Positions 1 to 8,734 of a stretch of 64,000 nt of DNA are shown here, one piece after another. How positions within the stretch are numbered: the stretch's first letter is position 1; every line of letters starts with the position of its first letter. Position numbers and translations under genes: made by a program. The DNA is from Emticicia sp. C21 (lineage in GTDB: Bacteria > Bacteroidota > Bacteroidia > Cytophagales > Spirosomataceae), in assembly GCF_003418935.1 (NCBI RefSeq), contig NZ_QVMT01000015.1, forward strand, positions 59,377 through 123,376, given 5' to 3'. The notes under the pieces were generated by a model. The model was not told where the DNA came from. It did not search any database and saw only the letters and a program-made list of their open reading frames with translations.

Positions 1-333
1 AACATTAAACAATTCAAGTTTATCTCCATTCTTTACCTTATAGGCAGAGCCTTCGTGGAAATTCCAAACGAGATTTGCAGTGTCGGCAGCAGCATTAAAT
101 GAAACCATCACAGTATCAGCATAAACTTTTGCTTTTAATGGTGATTTGGTTTGTTCCAGCGTTTCTAAATAACGGGCATTTACCCAGACGCTGTTTCCTA
201 AGTCAGATTTAAGTGGAGTTTCAATAGCAGTTGTAATTGTACTATCCGGAGCACTGGTCTTAGATTCAGAAGATGGCTTGTTGCAAGAGAAAATGACGGA
301 ACTTAAGGTTGCAAGGATGATAAGTTTTTTCAT
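1..333 (-). CDS. Putative lipoprotein, C-terminus outside the window
   Basis: The minus-strand frame stays open from the ATG at 333 to base 1, giving about 111 residues; the C-terminal part lies outside the window. It starts with a lysine pair, a hydrophobic stretch and Ser-Cys-Asn near residue 17, which is a typical bacterial lipoprotein signal. A Ser/Thr/Pro-rich linker follows, so the mature protein probably sits in an envelope membrane. The region after the linker has no motif I recognise. It is transcribed away from the neighbouring MBL-fold gene and separated from it by an inverted pair of short repeats. Function unknown. Confidence 0.7.
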   Translation of the reverse strand, partial: MKKLIILATLSSVIFSCNKPSSESKTSAPDSTITTAIETPLKSDLGNSVWVNARYLETLEQTKSPLKAKVYADTVMVSFNAAADTANLVWNFHEGSAYKVKNGDKLELFNV

Positions 334-344
334 GATAAAACAAT

Positions 345-490
345 TTAGTGATTTAGTGAATGAGCGATTGAGTGAATACTATTTATTCTTAATTGAGACG
401 TATAAAGATAAGGAGCTATGTTATTCATAAATTAAATAATTAATATCAAAATTATTTATCACTAAATCTCTCAATCACTCATTCACTCAA
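345..490. repeat. Inverted pair of GTGA/TCAC-type palindromic repeats
   Basis: The left arm (345-377) is made of units such as TTAGTGA, GAGTGAA and GATTGAGTG. The right arm (459-490) carries the same units on the opposite strand (TCACTAAAT, TCAATCACTC, ATTCACTCAA). Between them is about 80 bp of A+T-rich sequence with no gene. Similar arms occur at 7163-7250 and 60721-60908, with single arms near 5068-5097 and weaker ones near 50468 and 59214. It lies just after the MBL-fold gene and may help stop its transcription. Confidence 0.7.
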
Positions 491-492
491 TT

Positions 493-1335
493 TTATATAA
501 TTTCAATTCGCTCTCCTAATCTTAAAACTCTATAAGGTGTGCCATAATCGTCTGCCTTAACAATAAAGTTTTCAGGGTCTTCTGTATTAAATTCAAATAA
601 ATGATAATGGTGAGGGATAACCAGTTTGGCTTCAATCTCTTTCCCTAATCTGGCGGCTTCTTCAAAGTTTAAATTGCCAGCAACTTTTCTTTCTGGTTTA
701 TTTCCATTAATGGGTAGAAACGCAATATCAACATTATAAGGTTTTAAAATGTCAACCATTCCATCATACCTAAGCGTATCACCTGAATGGTATACTTTGT
801 ATTGACCAAATTCGGCTACAAAACCCATATATTTCAATTTGCCATTTTCATCTCTTTCTAAAGTGTTGTGGGCTGCCGGAACTCCATATAACTTAAAAGG
901 ATAAATTTCGATATGTTCGTTATCATTCAGGCATACCAGAAAATCTTTATCACATTTCAATCGTTCTGCTACAAATTTTCTATTGGCCTCAGGAATTACC
1001 ATTGTAATGGTAGGGTTTTTCTCAAATATTGGTAGTAAAGTTTCAGCATCCAGATGGTCAGTATGGTTATGAGAGGAAGTTACTACATCAATCATGTCCA
1101 ATTCCGATGGGTCAATCACTAATTCACTTATGCGGGTATGGGGCTTGTCGGTGTTGGCATATTTCTTAGTTAATGAATCTGATAAATAAGGGTCAAAAAG
1201 CAAATGTTTTCCCAGATATTGAATCAGAAAACCACTTTGTCCTAACCACCAGACTCTGAAACCTTCAGTTTGATGAATAGAACTTTTAATGTCATTTAAT
1301 AACTCCTTGTATTTCTGAAAGGCTTGAATTAACAT
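493..1335 (-). CDS. MBL-fold metal-dependent hydrolase, UlaG-like
   Basis: A 280-residue cytoplasmic metallo-beta-lactamase-fold protein. The metal-binding signature is complete: H89-N-H91-T-D93-H94, then H157, the HSGD motif with H184 and D187, and a final H-H-Y-H cluster around 243-246. The spacing and the Leu-Pro-Ile-Asn-Gly segment near 208-212 resemble the UlaG/lactonase and NAPE-PLD-like branch rather than true beta-lactamases. Its stop lies right beside the palindromic repeat pair. The broken beta-lactamase gene ends only 5 bp upstream of this ATG, so the two may share a transcript. The substrate cannot be read from the sequence. Confidence 0.85.
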   Translation of the reverse strand: MLIQAFQKYKELLNDIKSSIHQTEGFRVWWLGQSGFLIQYLGKHLLFDPYLSDSLTKKYANTDKPHTRISELVIDPSELDMIDVVTSSHNHTDHLDAETLLPIFEKNPTITMVIPEANRKFVAERLKCDKDFLVCLNDNEHIEIYPFKLYGVPAAHNTLERDENGKLKYMGFVAEFGQYKVYHSGDTLRYDGMVDILKPYNVDIAFLPINGNKPERKVAGNLNFEEAARLGKEIEAKLVIPHHYHLFEFNTEDPENFIVKADDYGTPYRVLRLGERIEII

Positions 1336-1340
1336 AATAT

Positions 1341-2258
1341 CTATAATTTATCGTATCCTTCTGCAGGTTTCCAGTCAGATTTTGGTTCAAAATGATGCCA
1401 TAATAAGGCTCCTATTTTACGTAACAGCTCGTAACCCTCATTTTCTCTTATCCAGGATTCATCTTTCTGATTTTTGGTAATTATACTGTATACATATTCA
1501 CCATGAGGAGCATGTACTAATGCCGTTTCAGAACGGGAACGATTAACTGCGCCGTTTTTAGTGGCTGCTTTAATACTCTCAGGTAATTGAGAAAGTCCTT
1601 CCTTATCCCAGAATTGGCGGCCAAGGTTACGGTACATTCTATCAGAGTAAGCCAAAGAAAAGATTTGACCAGCGCGAATCATTGTTAACAGGTTAGCCAT
1701 TTCTCTGGGAGAGGTTTGTCCCTAGCCATATTGGGTTCGATTGGTTTCTCTGCCAGGTGTTCTCGAATTAACTCTTGTTACCTGAAAACCTAAAGAATCT
1801 AATAGGGTATTGATTCTCTTACCCCCTCCTGATAATGCCTGCAACCATAAACTGCCTGTATTATCACTTATGGTGCACATGAGCATCATTACATAGCTGA
1901 GTGGTATTTTAGTGCTATCTTTTAACGAACCAACAATACCATCGTCGTATTTTAATGAATCTCTGTAAACTAATTCCTGCTCATATTTTAACGCTCCATG
2001 TCTGATTTTATCAAACGTACCAATCATAATTGGTATTTTAATCATACTGGCAGTCGGGAAAATCGTATCAGCATTGATAGCTGCAAATTTATTTGTTTTA
2101 AGATTATGGACATAAATGCCCACATCCCCTTTAAAACCTTTAATTGTCTCCTGAAGTTTGGTTTTTAATTTTAAATCTTCTTTTATTGTTTGTGAAAAAG
2201 TGCAGAAAGGATTGAAAAGAATGCTTAATAAAAGGATGAAGTGTATATTTTTTCTCAT
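1341..2258 (-). pseudogene. Class A beta-lactamase-like serine hydrolase broken by an in-frame amber codon
   Basis: One continuous frame encodes about 305 residues except for a single TAG at 1722-1724. The first half has a signal peptide (start ATG at 2258), the S71-M-I-K74 nucleophile motif and S131-D-N133. The second half resumes in the same frame and contains K234-N-G236, in place of the usual KTG triad. The stop follows Thr-Gln-Tyr-Gly and precedes Gly-Gln-Thr-Ser-Pro, where relatives usually have Trp, so a single TGG to TAG change explains it. No frameshift is needed. A start at 1700 could only give a fragment without the nucleophile. This is either a recent pseudogene, a sequencing error or a readthrough gene. 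Confidence 0.85.
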
Positions 2259-2347
2259 AGAGGTATAGTAAAGCCACGAATATAGGAATTTTTCCGTGGC
2301 TTTGGTAATACAGTTGTGTGGATATTCTTTTTTTAGCCACAAACATA

Positions 2348-2845
2348 CTAAAGCTTTATTTTGGCTTCATACACCTGTTTTTCTTTGGGAGTAATATCTG
2401 CCAGTACATATCTTTCCTGACTGGTAATAGCCATTTCATCTAAGGCATCGACAGCATTTTTATAATTAGAGTCATCTGTGGCACGAATGATAACCGTAAA
2501 GTTTTCTGATTTTTTTGCAAGTTTTCTTTTTTGAAGAATTATTTGCCTAAGCGATACACCATAGTTCACTTCAATAAGTTGTGCAGTATTCAGGTCTTTA
2601 TAATTCTTTTGATGCCAGAAAATTCTGTCGTCTTTCCCTAGAATCAGATTTATCGAATTACTTTCACCTATTTCGGGGATAATAGTTTTATTCCTATCAA
2701 TGATATCAGGCATGTTTAGTTTCATCATGTTTGGTGACGAAAATGTGGTTGTGAACATGAAGAAAGTAATTAATAAGAACCCCAAATCGACCATAGGGGT
2801 CATGTCAACCCGCGCTACGCGGGTAGTAGTAGCTATTTCTGCCAT
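2348..2845 (-). CDS. ExbD/TolR-family biopolymer transport protein
   Basis: 165 residues. After a short polar N-terminus comes V-D-M-T-P-M-V-D20, then a single hydrophobic segment (about 20-40) rich in Phe and Leu. Asp20 in this position is the conserved membrane aspartate of ExbD/TolR, used in proton-driven energising of TonB or Tol systems. The rest is a periplasmic domain. ExbB normally accompanies ExbD, but no exbB or tonB lies within this window, so this is an isolated copy. Bacteroidota often carry several ExbD paralogues, so it may pair with a distant ExbB. Confidence 0.88.
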   Translation of the reverse strand: MAEIATTTRVARVDMTPMVDLGFLLITFFMFTTTFSSPNMMKLNMPDIIDRNKTIIPEIGESNSINLILGKDDRIFWHQKNYKDLNTAQLIEVNYGVSLRQIILQKRKLAKKSENFTVIIRATDDSNYKNAVDALDEMAITSQERYVLADITPKEKQVYEAKIKL

Positions 2846-2948
2846 TTTTGTAAGAGTTTAAGTTGAACGAAAAACTAATATTTAGAAATATGTCTAAATA
2901 TCTAAATAAAATTTTAACTGCCAAATAAATTTTGAGAAATTATTTTGT

Positions 2949-2970
2949 GGAGCGAACTGTTCGATGCTCC
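2949..2970 (-). terminator. Hairpin with conserved AACAGTTC loop, possible terminator of the SDR gene
   Basis: Read on the minus strand it forms GGAGC, a 12-base loop ATCGAACAGTTC, then GCTCC, followed by an A+T-rich tail. It lies 43 bp after the stop of the SDR-like gene. The loop matches that of the larger palindrome at 33061-33119 except for one base, while the stems differ, so it may belong to a repeat family rather than being only a terminator. Confidence 0.45.
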
Positions 2971-3012
2971 CTTCCCGTTAGTAGTCTATAGAATGGGTAA
3001 TTGATTGTAGAT

Positions 3013-3654
3013 TTAAGAAGCAAAGGCCTGCAAATCGTCAGATTCAAAAACTTTCTTTCCTTTAATTCCTTTCTGTGCTGAATCAAGCATTGCAATGGCG
3101 ACAGTCTCGCCTTTAATTGCTTTATTTTTTTTAGGAATAAGAAAATTGAAGGTTTTCATAATTACAGCTGCGAGTCCTTCCCCTGCACGGGATTCCTTGC
3201 GTTCACCTAAGAGAAGAGATGGGCGGAAGATAAGTAAACCAGGAAAATGCAAATCAGTTAATGCTTTTTCTATTTCACCTTTTACACGGCTATAGTAAAA
3301 CATTGAACCTTCATTTGCACTTAAAGCCGACACAATGAGATACTGTCTAGCACCATTTTGAATGGCGGCCTTAGCTATTTCGAGAGGATAAGTGAAATCT
3401 ACTTTATAGAAGGCTTCTTTTGAGCCAGCCTGTTTCATAGTAGCGCCAAGACAGCAGAATACATCGTCAGCGACCACCAGAGATTTATCGAAATTATCGA
3501 AATTGATAATGATTTGCTCCAGTTTCGGATGTTGGAAATCCAAAGGCTTCCTAGCCAAAACTTTTATCTTTGAGTAGGAGGGATGATTTAATATTTTCTG
3601 CGTCAGGTGCTTGCCTATTAATCCGGTGGCACCTACTATTAAAGCTGTTTTCAT
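3013..3654 (-). CDS. NAD(P)-binding atypical SDR, HTATIP2-like
   Basis: 213 residues. It opens with a classic Rossmann glycine motif, G-A-T-G-L-I-G at 8-14, and has the Y-S-R-V-K-G-E segment near residue 122, where Tyr and Lys occupy the positions of the SDR catalytic pair. The C-C-L-G-A-T stretch near residues 67-72 is typical of the atypical SDR group that includes HTATIP2/TIP30 and bacterial YwnB-like proteins. Length fits that group. It stands alone between the ExbD gene and the plug-like gene, 18 bp from the latter's stop. Substrate unknown. Confidence 0.8.
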   Translation of the reverse strand: MKTALIVGATGLIGKHLTQKILNHPSYSKIKVLARKPLDFQHPKLEQIIINFDNFDKSLVVADDVFCCLGATMKQAGSKEAFYKVDFTYPLEIAKAAIQNGARQYLIVSALSANEGSMFYYSRVKGEIEKALTDLHFPGLLIFRPSLLLGERKESRAGEGLAAVIMKTFNFLIPKKNKAIKGETVAIAMLDSAQKGIKGKKVFESDDLQAFAS

Positions 3655-3671
3655 ATCTTAACAAATAGCTA

Positions 3672-4952
3672 TTATCGTCGCTTATTGAAATCAACTACTC
3701 TATAACTTATTAATTTTTCGGAACGAGCAGCTACAGGTTTATGATAAATAAAGATTTCGTAGGTGTTTTGAGTCTCTGCAAAATTTCCCTCAATAGCCGC
3801 TTCATCAGGTTTGCCATCTTTTGCTAAAACAAAGTTATAATTATATACTCCTTGTTTGAGTTGAATAGTGGCTATATATCCTCCAAAATTATTGTCGTAG
3901 GCCATTTCGTTAAGTTTATCCAAACGCCAGTCATTGAAACTCCCATTTACATAAACTTTTTCATTGGCATTTAATTCCTGGCTTTTTAAACCAAAAGTCA
4001 TAAAAATATAATCAGCCTCAGTTTCTGCCTTGCTCCCTTCACGATTATCAATCACATACATACCATCAAAATCATTCGACTCTATATAAGCAGTTTCACT
4101 TCGATCTCTTTGTGGCGAAACCCACATATCGTCTTCTTTACCTCGATTGATTTTGTCGATAAAAAGACCTCTATTATAAGTACTTCTGGAGTCAAAGAAA
4201 CGATATTCATTTGTGCCTAGGAAAACATTTTCATCATCAAAAAAGCGGAAATCTAATTGATTGGTAGAATTATTGACACTAAAAGGCTTTAAGTTTTTTA
4301 CCACTTTATCCCAACGGTAATTTTGACGAATGATAATTTTAAACTCATCTCTTGGCGACATGACATTGTAAGAGCCATAATTTACCTGTAAGTCAATCTG
4401 TTGATGTGTTTTATATTTTGCTGGGTTTTGTGCCTGGCGAACTGTAGCCATAGAGCTAACGCCATTTTCATAAACCATAAACCTTCTTGAAAGCATAATA
4501 TCATCACGACGGCGATCTTTCCAGACTACCACCAGATAATTACCCGAAATCAACACCTTAGGTAATTCAATTTTATAATGATAGAATGGGACTTTGGTAT
4601 TTTGCGAAACCTGATAGTCGTTGATAATCAAATCATTATATTCTGGCATAAATTCCAATTCTGATAGAACCGACTGTTTCCAATCCATGCCGCAATGCAG
4701 TATTTTTACATGATATTGCTGATAAGTCGGATTTAAATCATCAAATTCAAGCCATAGACTATTATTATCATTCAATTGTACAACCGGAGGATTGAGACTC
4801 TTAGCTGGGTCAGCAGCATTGCCTATAAGTGGATACAATTGCACTGACCTTATATTAGGCTCATAAGTCGCATCTTCAAAGCGAAGTTGTTTAGTCTGGG
4901 CAGCAAGCCAATGTATAGGGAGTAGAAGAATAATTAAAAGGAGTTTTTTCAT
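3672..4952 (-). CDS. DUF5103 / type IX secretion plug-like protein
   Basis: 426 residues from the ATG at 4952, which starts a good signal peptide (Met-Lys-Lys, Leu/Ile-rich core, Ala-Ala-Gln end); an upstream extension would bury that signal, so I reject it. The mature protein starts with Arg-Phe-Glu-Asp-Ala-Thr-Tyr-Glu and contains a beta-rich first domain with D-W-K and H-Y-K-I-E-L-P segments. Near residues 325-345 a V-N-G-S-F-N-D-W-R motif marks a CBM48-like domain. This matches the Bacteroidota family DUF5103, which I recall as renamed after the T9SS plug protein that closes the SprA translocon. The family call is from memory and moderate. Confidence 0.65.
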   Translation of the reverse strand: MKKLLLIILLLPIHWLAAQTKQLRFEDATYEPNIRSVQLYPLIGNAADPAKSLNPPVVQLNDNNSLWLEFDDLNPTYQQYHVKILHCGMDWKQSVLSELEFMPEYNDLIINDYQVSQNTKVPFYHYKIELPKVLISGNYLVVVWKDRRRDDIMLSRRFMVYENGVSSMATVRQAQNPAKYKTHQQIDLQVNYGSYNVMSPRDEFKIIIRQNYRWDKVVKNLKPFSVNNSTNQLDFRFFDDENVFLGTNEYRFFDSRSTYNRGLFIDKINRGKEDDMWVSPQRDRSETAYIESNDFDGMYVIDNREGSKAETEADYIFMTFGLKSQELNANEKVYVNGSFNDWRLDKLNEMAYDNNFGGYIATIQLKQGVYNYNFVLAKDGKPDEAAIEGNFAETQNTYEIFIYHKPVAARSEKLISYRVVDFNKRR

Positions 4953-5095
4953 ACAAAGCGGGGAAAATAAAATAACGACTAATTGAGTCAGTTGTTTTAA
5001 TAACAAAGCAAAATGAAAACTCTTTTTAGTAGAAATAAAATATAAAAAGTGAGTTTTGTCTTTGCCTATTCACTCAATCACTAATTCACTAATTT

Positions 5096-5761
5096 TTATA
5101 AGATTTGCCCATCCTGCATCACTAATTTTCTATCTGACATATCGGCCAGATGTTCATTATGGGTGATAATTACAAAAGTCTGATTAAATTGTTTTCTTAA
5201 TTCAAAGAATAAATGATGCAATTCTTCTGCATTTTTAGAGTCAAGATTACCACTTGGTTCGTCAGCAAAAACCACAGATGGGGAATTAATTAATGCTCTG
5301 GCCACTGCTACACGCTGTTGTTCGCCCCCTGATAATTCTGACGGAAAATGTTTAATTCTTTGACCTAACCCAAGTAATGTCAATAATTCAGTTGCTCGTT
5401 TTTCTACTGCTTCTTTGTCTTTTCCATTTGTTCTGCTCTGTTGAATCCATGATGGAATACATACATTTTCCAGGGCTGTAAACTCGGGCATCAGATTATG
5501 AAATTGAAAAACGAAACTAATTTTTTCATTGCGAAAACGAGCTAACTCCTTATCCTTTAGTGAACTATAGTTAATATTGTCAAGCAAAACCTCTCCCGAA
5601 TCGGCCTTGTCAAGTGTGCCCAGTATATGCAATAGCGTAGTTTTTCCTGCGCCGGAAGCACCAACGATAGAAACAATTTCACCCTGATTGATTGTGAGGT
5701 CAATTCCTCTTAATACCTGCAGATTTCCGTAGCTTTTTCTTATGTTTTTTGCTTGTAGCAT
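5096..5761 (-). CDS. lolD: Lipoprotein-releasing ABC transporter ATPase, LolD-like
   Basis: 221 residues, standard for LolD/MacB-type ATPases. The Walker A is G34-A-S-G-A-G-K-T, the signature L-S-G-G-E-Q-Q-R is at 143-150, Walker B V-V-F-A-D-E ends at 168, and the switch histidine is H201. LolD powers release of lipoproteins from the inner membrane together with LolC/LolE permeases. Two matching permeases lie far away in this window (48023 and 55883), so the system is split. The stop codon overlaps a single copy of the TCAC repeat family. An AAAGGA ribosome site stands just ahead of the start. Confidence 0.85.
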   Translation of the reverse strand: MLQAKNIRKSYGNLQVLRGIDLTINQGEIVSIVGASGAGKTTLLHILGTLDKADSGEVLLDNINYSSLKDKELARFRNEKISFVFQFHNLMPEFTALENVCIPSWIQQSRTNGKDKEAVEKRATELLTLLGLGQRIKHFPSELSGGEQQRVAVARALINSPSVVFADEPSGNLDSKNAEELHHLFFELRKQFNQTFVIITHNEHLADMSDRKLVMQDGQIL

Positions 5762-5937
5762 ATCCTTTTATGGAATGATTCCTTAGAATCTTATAACCTT
5801 TTCTATGAATTTCAATATATCTAAGAAGATTTAAAAAATCATCTGCCGACATTTAGCAAAGTAAGTGATATTTAATTGATAATTAATAATTGTTCACTAA
5901 ATTAGCGCAAATTTTATAACCTCTAAAATCACTTTAC

Positions 5938-7155
5938 ATGAACGTTCACGAGTATCAAGGTAAAGAAATACTAAGCCGTTATGGTGTACGAATCCAACGT
6001 GGGATAGTTGCCGAAACTCCGGAGCAGGCAGTAGCTGCTTATAAGCAGATTGCCGAAATGACTAATTCTAAATTTGCCGTAGTTAAATCACAAATACATG
6101 CAGGTGGACGTGGAAAAGGTAAAATTGTAGGTACCGAACAACGTGGTGTACAATTAGCTAAGTCTGCCGAAGATGTAGAGCGTATTTCTTCAAACCTATT
6201 AGGAAATGTTTTGGTTACGCTTCAAACCGGGGAGGCTGGCAAAACTGTTAACAAAATTCTTGTTGCAGAAGATGCTTACTATCCTGGAGATAGCGAACCT
6301 AAAGAATATTATATGGGTATTTTGCTTGACCGTGCAAAAGCCTGCAATGTTATCATGGCTTCAACTGAAGGTGGTATGGACATTGAAGAGGTTGCTGAGC
6401 ATCATCCTGAAAAAATCATAAAAGAGTGGATCGACCCACGTGTAGGTTTACAAGCATTTCAGGCTCGTAAAATCGCTGATAAATTGGGTTTAACAGGCGA
6501 AGCCAACAAAGAAATGGTGAAATTTGTTGGGGCTTTATATAAAGCTTATGTAGAGTCTGACTCATCAATGTTTGAAATCAACCCGGTCTTGAAAACATCT
6601 GATAATAAGATTTTAGCAGTTGATGCGAAAGTAAATCTGGATGATAATGCTTTATATCGTCACCCTGATTTATCGCCAATGCGTGATAAAGCTGAGGAGG
6701 ATCCATTGGAAGTAGAAGCCTCTGAAAGCGACCTGAACTATGTGAAACTTGACGGAAACGTAGGTTGTATGGTAAATGGTGCAGGTTTGGCGATGGCAAC
6801 TATGGACATCATCAAGTTATCAGGTGGTGAGCCTGCCAACTTCCTTGACGTGGGTGGTGGAGCAAATGCTAAAACGGTTGAGGCAGGTTTCAGAATCATT
6901 CTGAAAGACCCGAACGTAAAAGCGATTCTGATTAATATCTTTGGTGGTATTGTTCGTTGCGACCGCGTAGCAACGGGGGTAGTAGAAGCTTACAAAGCTA
7001 TCGGCGAAATTCCTGTGCCAATCATCGTTCGTCTGCAAGGAACAAACGCGGCAGAAGGTGCAAAAATCATCAATGATTCAGGATTGAAAGTTTACTCAGC
7101 AATTCTATTAAAAGAAGCCGCTGAATTGGTAGAGAAAGTATTGAAAGAAGCGTAA
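5938..7155 (+). CDS. sucC: Succinyl-CoA synthetase (ADP-forming) beta subunit
   Basis: 405 residues, slightly longer than the E. coli enzyme (388). The start [10 protein letters not shown] is diagnostic of SucC. The ATP-grasp domain follows, with [11 protein letters not shown] near 45-55 and E-I-N-P-V near 211-215. The C-terminal CoA-ligase domain has [13 protein letters not shown] and I-F-G-G-I-V-R-C-D. The enzyme makes ATP from succinyl-CoA in the TCA cycle with SucD. No sucD is adjacent: the gene stands alone, which is common in Bacteroidota. An inverted repeat right after the stop probably ends transcription. Confidence 0.97.
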   Translation: MNVHEYQGKEILSRYGVRIQRGIVAETPEQAVAAYKQIAEMTNSKFAVVKSQIHAGGRGKGKIVGTEQRGVQLAKSAEDVERISSNLLGNVLVTLQTGEAGKTVNKILVAEDAYYPGDSEPKEYYMGILLDRAKACNVIMASTEGGMDIEEVAEHHPEKIIKEWIDPRVGLQAFQARKIADKLGLTGEANKEMVKFVGALYKAYVESDSSMFEINPVLKTSDNKILAVDAKVNLDDNALYRHPDLSPMRDKAEEDPLEVEASESDLNYVKLDGNVGCMVNGAGLAMATMDIIKLSGGEPANFLDVGGGANAKTVEAGFRIILKDPNVKAILINIFGGIVRCDRVATGVVEAYKAIGEIPVPIIVRLQGTNAAEGAKIINDSGLKVYSAILLKEAAELVEKVLKEA

Positions 7156-7162
7156 GAGAATA

Positions 7163-7250
7163 CTTAGTGATTTAGTGATTGAGTGAATGAGTGATTAAAT
7201 TTAGCTCATTATTTAATCACTAAATCACACAATCTCTCATTCACTCAATT
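7163..7250. repeat. Inverted pair of GTGA/TCAC repeats between convergent genes
   Basis: The left arm (7163-7197) and right arm (7214-7250) are nearly complementary: TAGTGATTTAGTGATTGAG and GAATGAGTGATTAAAT pair with ATTTAATCACTAAATC and TCTCATTCACTCAAT in blocks. They can fold into a long hairpin between the ends of sucC (+) and the HMA gene (-), so they may work as a bidirectional terminator. Same family as 345-490 and 60721-60908. Confidence 0.75.
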
Positions 7251-7255
7251 TCCCA

Positions 7256-7606
7256 TCAATCCTTATGCGCAGCGGCAGTCTTCTGGCAACAGTCCGGTAA
7301 GGCATCATGTGCTTTTTGGTCTGCAACAACCTCATCTGCATCATAACCGATTTTTGAAATCGCATTTTTAATCTTTTCAGGATTGGTTTTCTTCGGGTTA
7401 TAAGTAACCGTTACGACTTTATCATCTAAGTTAAGATTCGACCCTACAATGCCTTTGGTTACACCCAAGTCACGTTCAATACGTTTTTTGCACATACCAC
7501 ATATAGCCGAAGTTTTCAGTTTAACTTCAGCAGTTTTAGGTGGATCTTCTTTGGTAAAACCACTAAAGATTGTCGCAAAAAAAAGGATAAATAAGATGTT
7601 TTTCAT
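7256..7606 (-). CDS. Exported heavy-metal-associated (HMA) domain protein
   Basis: 116 residues: a signal peptide (1-17), then an HMA ferredoxin-like domain with the metal-binding C36-G-M-C39 and a typical E-K-I-K-N-A-I-S-K-I-G-Y-D ending. The C-terminal tail has a Cys-Cys pair and a final His, which may add metal ligands. Proteins of this kind bind Cu(I) or similar soft metals. It is the last gene of the minus-strand metal cluster and lies 31 bp after the beta-propeller gene. It probably works as a periplasmic metal chaperone or as a partner of the TonB receptor. Confidence 0.88.
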   Translation of the reverse strand: MKNILFILFFATIFSGFTKEDPPKTAEVKLKTSAICGMCKKRIERDLGVTKGIVGSNLNLDDKVVTVTYNPKKTNPEKIKNAISKIGYDADEVVADQKAHDALPDCCQKTAAAHKD

Positions 7607-7636
7607 TTTTGTGTATTGTTTAGTTATATAAAACGA

Positions 7637-8674
7637 TTATTCTCTTAAAACAATTCCGTTAGGGTTCAAACCCACGGGAATATCAGTTACTTTTTCATGA
7701 TTAACTGTATTAATTACTGATACCGTATTCCCTTTTTGATTTACCACATAGGCTATTTTATCATCTTTTGAAAAGGTAATTGCGTGTGCATCGTCATTGG
7801 TAGCAATAGTTGATTTCAAAACCCATCTGTCAACTTTGCGTTCAAAATAAGCTACTTTATTATCTCCTGCCTGGCAAATCCAAAGTTCATTTAAGGTTTT
7901 GTTATAGGCCATTTGCCCGGGTTTAAAATCTAAATCTATATACTCATCAAAATTCAATGTTTCAGGGTCGATTATGTTGACTGTTTTGAGATTCTTATTT
8001 TCAACATAAATCTTCCCGTCACTAACAGCCCAAACATTGGTAGGGAATTGATCTACCTTGATGAATTTTTCAACTTTCTTAAGCTTAGTGTTTACCGCCA
8101 CGATAAAACTACTTTCTCCTAAAGCGACAATGGCATAATCGCCATTTTTTGTGAAAACTACTTCTGATGGATCAGCACCTAAAGGAATCGTTGATTTTAG
8201 AATACCTGTATTGGCATCGTAAACGTACATTTCTCCGGAATGATTGGCAGAAGCCGACCAGATTTCGGTATTATCTGGTGAAAAAATCGCATTAAAATTT
8301 ACTTTTTCTAAAGATATTTTCAATAAACTTTTACCATTTAAGGCATCTATTACAGCAATTCCTCCCTTTTTATCAGTTGCCTGATGCAATAAATCATGGC
8401 TTTGTGTAAAATCAAATTCAGGTAAGGCAACAGCTAACTTTTTACCATCTGGCGATAACTGAATATGATGTGGGAACCTACCTAAATCGGTTAGTTGTAT
8501 GATTTTCTTAACAACTCGCTCATTCAGATTAATAATGGAAACTGTATTGCTGCCACCGTTTACTACATAAGCTGCCGGAAAATCAATATTCTCAGTTTTA
8601 ATTTCTTCTTTGGGTTTACAAGAAAAAAGCGGAAGAAGTAGGGAGTAACAAAATGCCTGATAAATCTTCATCAT
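7637..8674 (-). CDS. YncE-like beta-propeller lipoprotein
   Basis: 345 residues from the ATG at 8674, chosen because it starts the lipoprotein signal (hydrophobic run ending Leu-Phe-Ser-Cys near residue 19). An upstream ATG at 8707 would add a polar extension. The body is a seven-bladed YVTN/YncE propeller: repeats contain V-V-N-G-G-S-N-T-V-S-I-I-N near 40 and again V-V-N-Q-K-G-N-T-V-S-V-I-N near 315. YncE-type proteins are periplasmic, of unclear function; in this context, between an HMA protein and a TonB receptor, a role in metal uptake or sensing is likely. The G-R-F-P-H-H-I segment supplies possible histidine ligands. Confidence 0.85.
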   Translation of the reverse strand: MMKIYQAFCYSLLLPLFSCKPKEEIKTENIDFPAAYVVNGGSNTVSIINLNERVVKKIIQLTDLGRFPHHIQLSPDGKKLAVALPEFDFTQSHDLLHQATDKKGGIAVIDALNGKSLLKISLEKVNFNAIFSPDNTEIWSASANHSGEMYVYDANTGILKSTIPLGADPSEVVFTKNGDYAIVALGESSFIVAVNTKLKKVEKFIKVDQFPTNVWAVSDGKIYVENKNLKTVNIIDPETLNFDEYIDLDFKPGQMAYNKTLNELWICQAGDNKVAYFERKVDRWVLKSTIATNDDAHAITFSKDDKIAYVVNQKGNTVSVINTVNHEKVTDIPVGLNPNGIVLRE

Positions 8675-8734
8675 ATAATTAATTACCTTTTCATTTTTAA
8701 CGTTCAATACCTTTCGTATGGTATTAGCCGAACG

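Noticed and set aside
1341..1700. A separate 119-residue gene
   Set aside because: It is the in-frame second half of the beta-lactamase after the amber codon, with no own start context.
2140..2346. Minus-strand ORF over the signal peptide of the beta-lactamase
   Set aside because: Out of frame with the real product and rich in chance aromatic residues.
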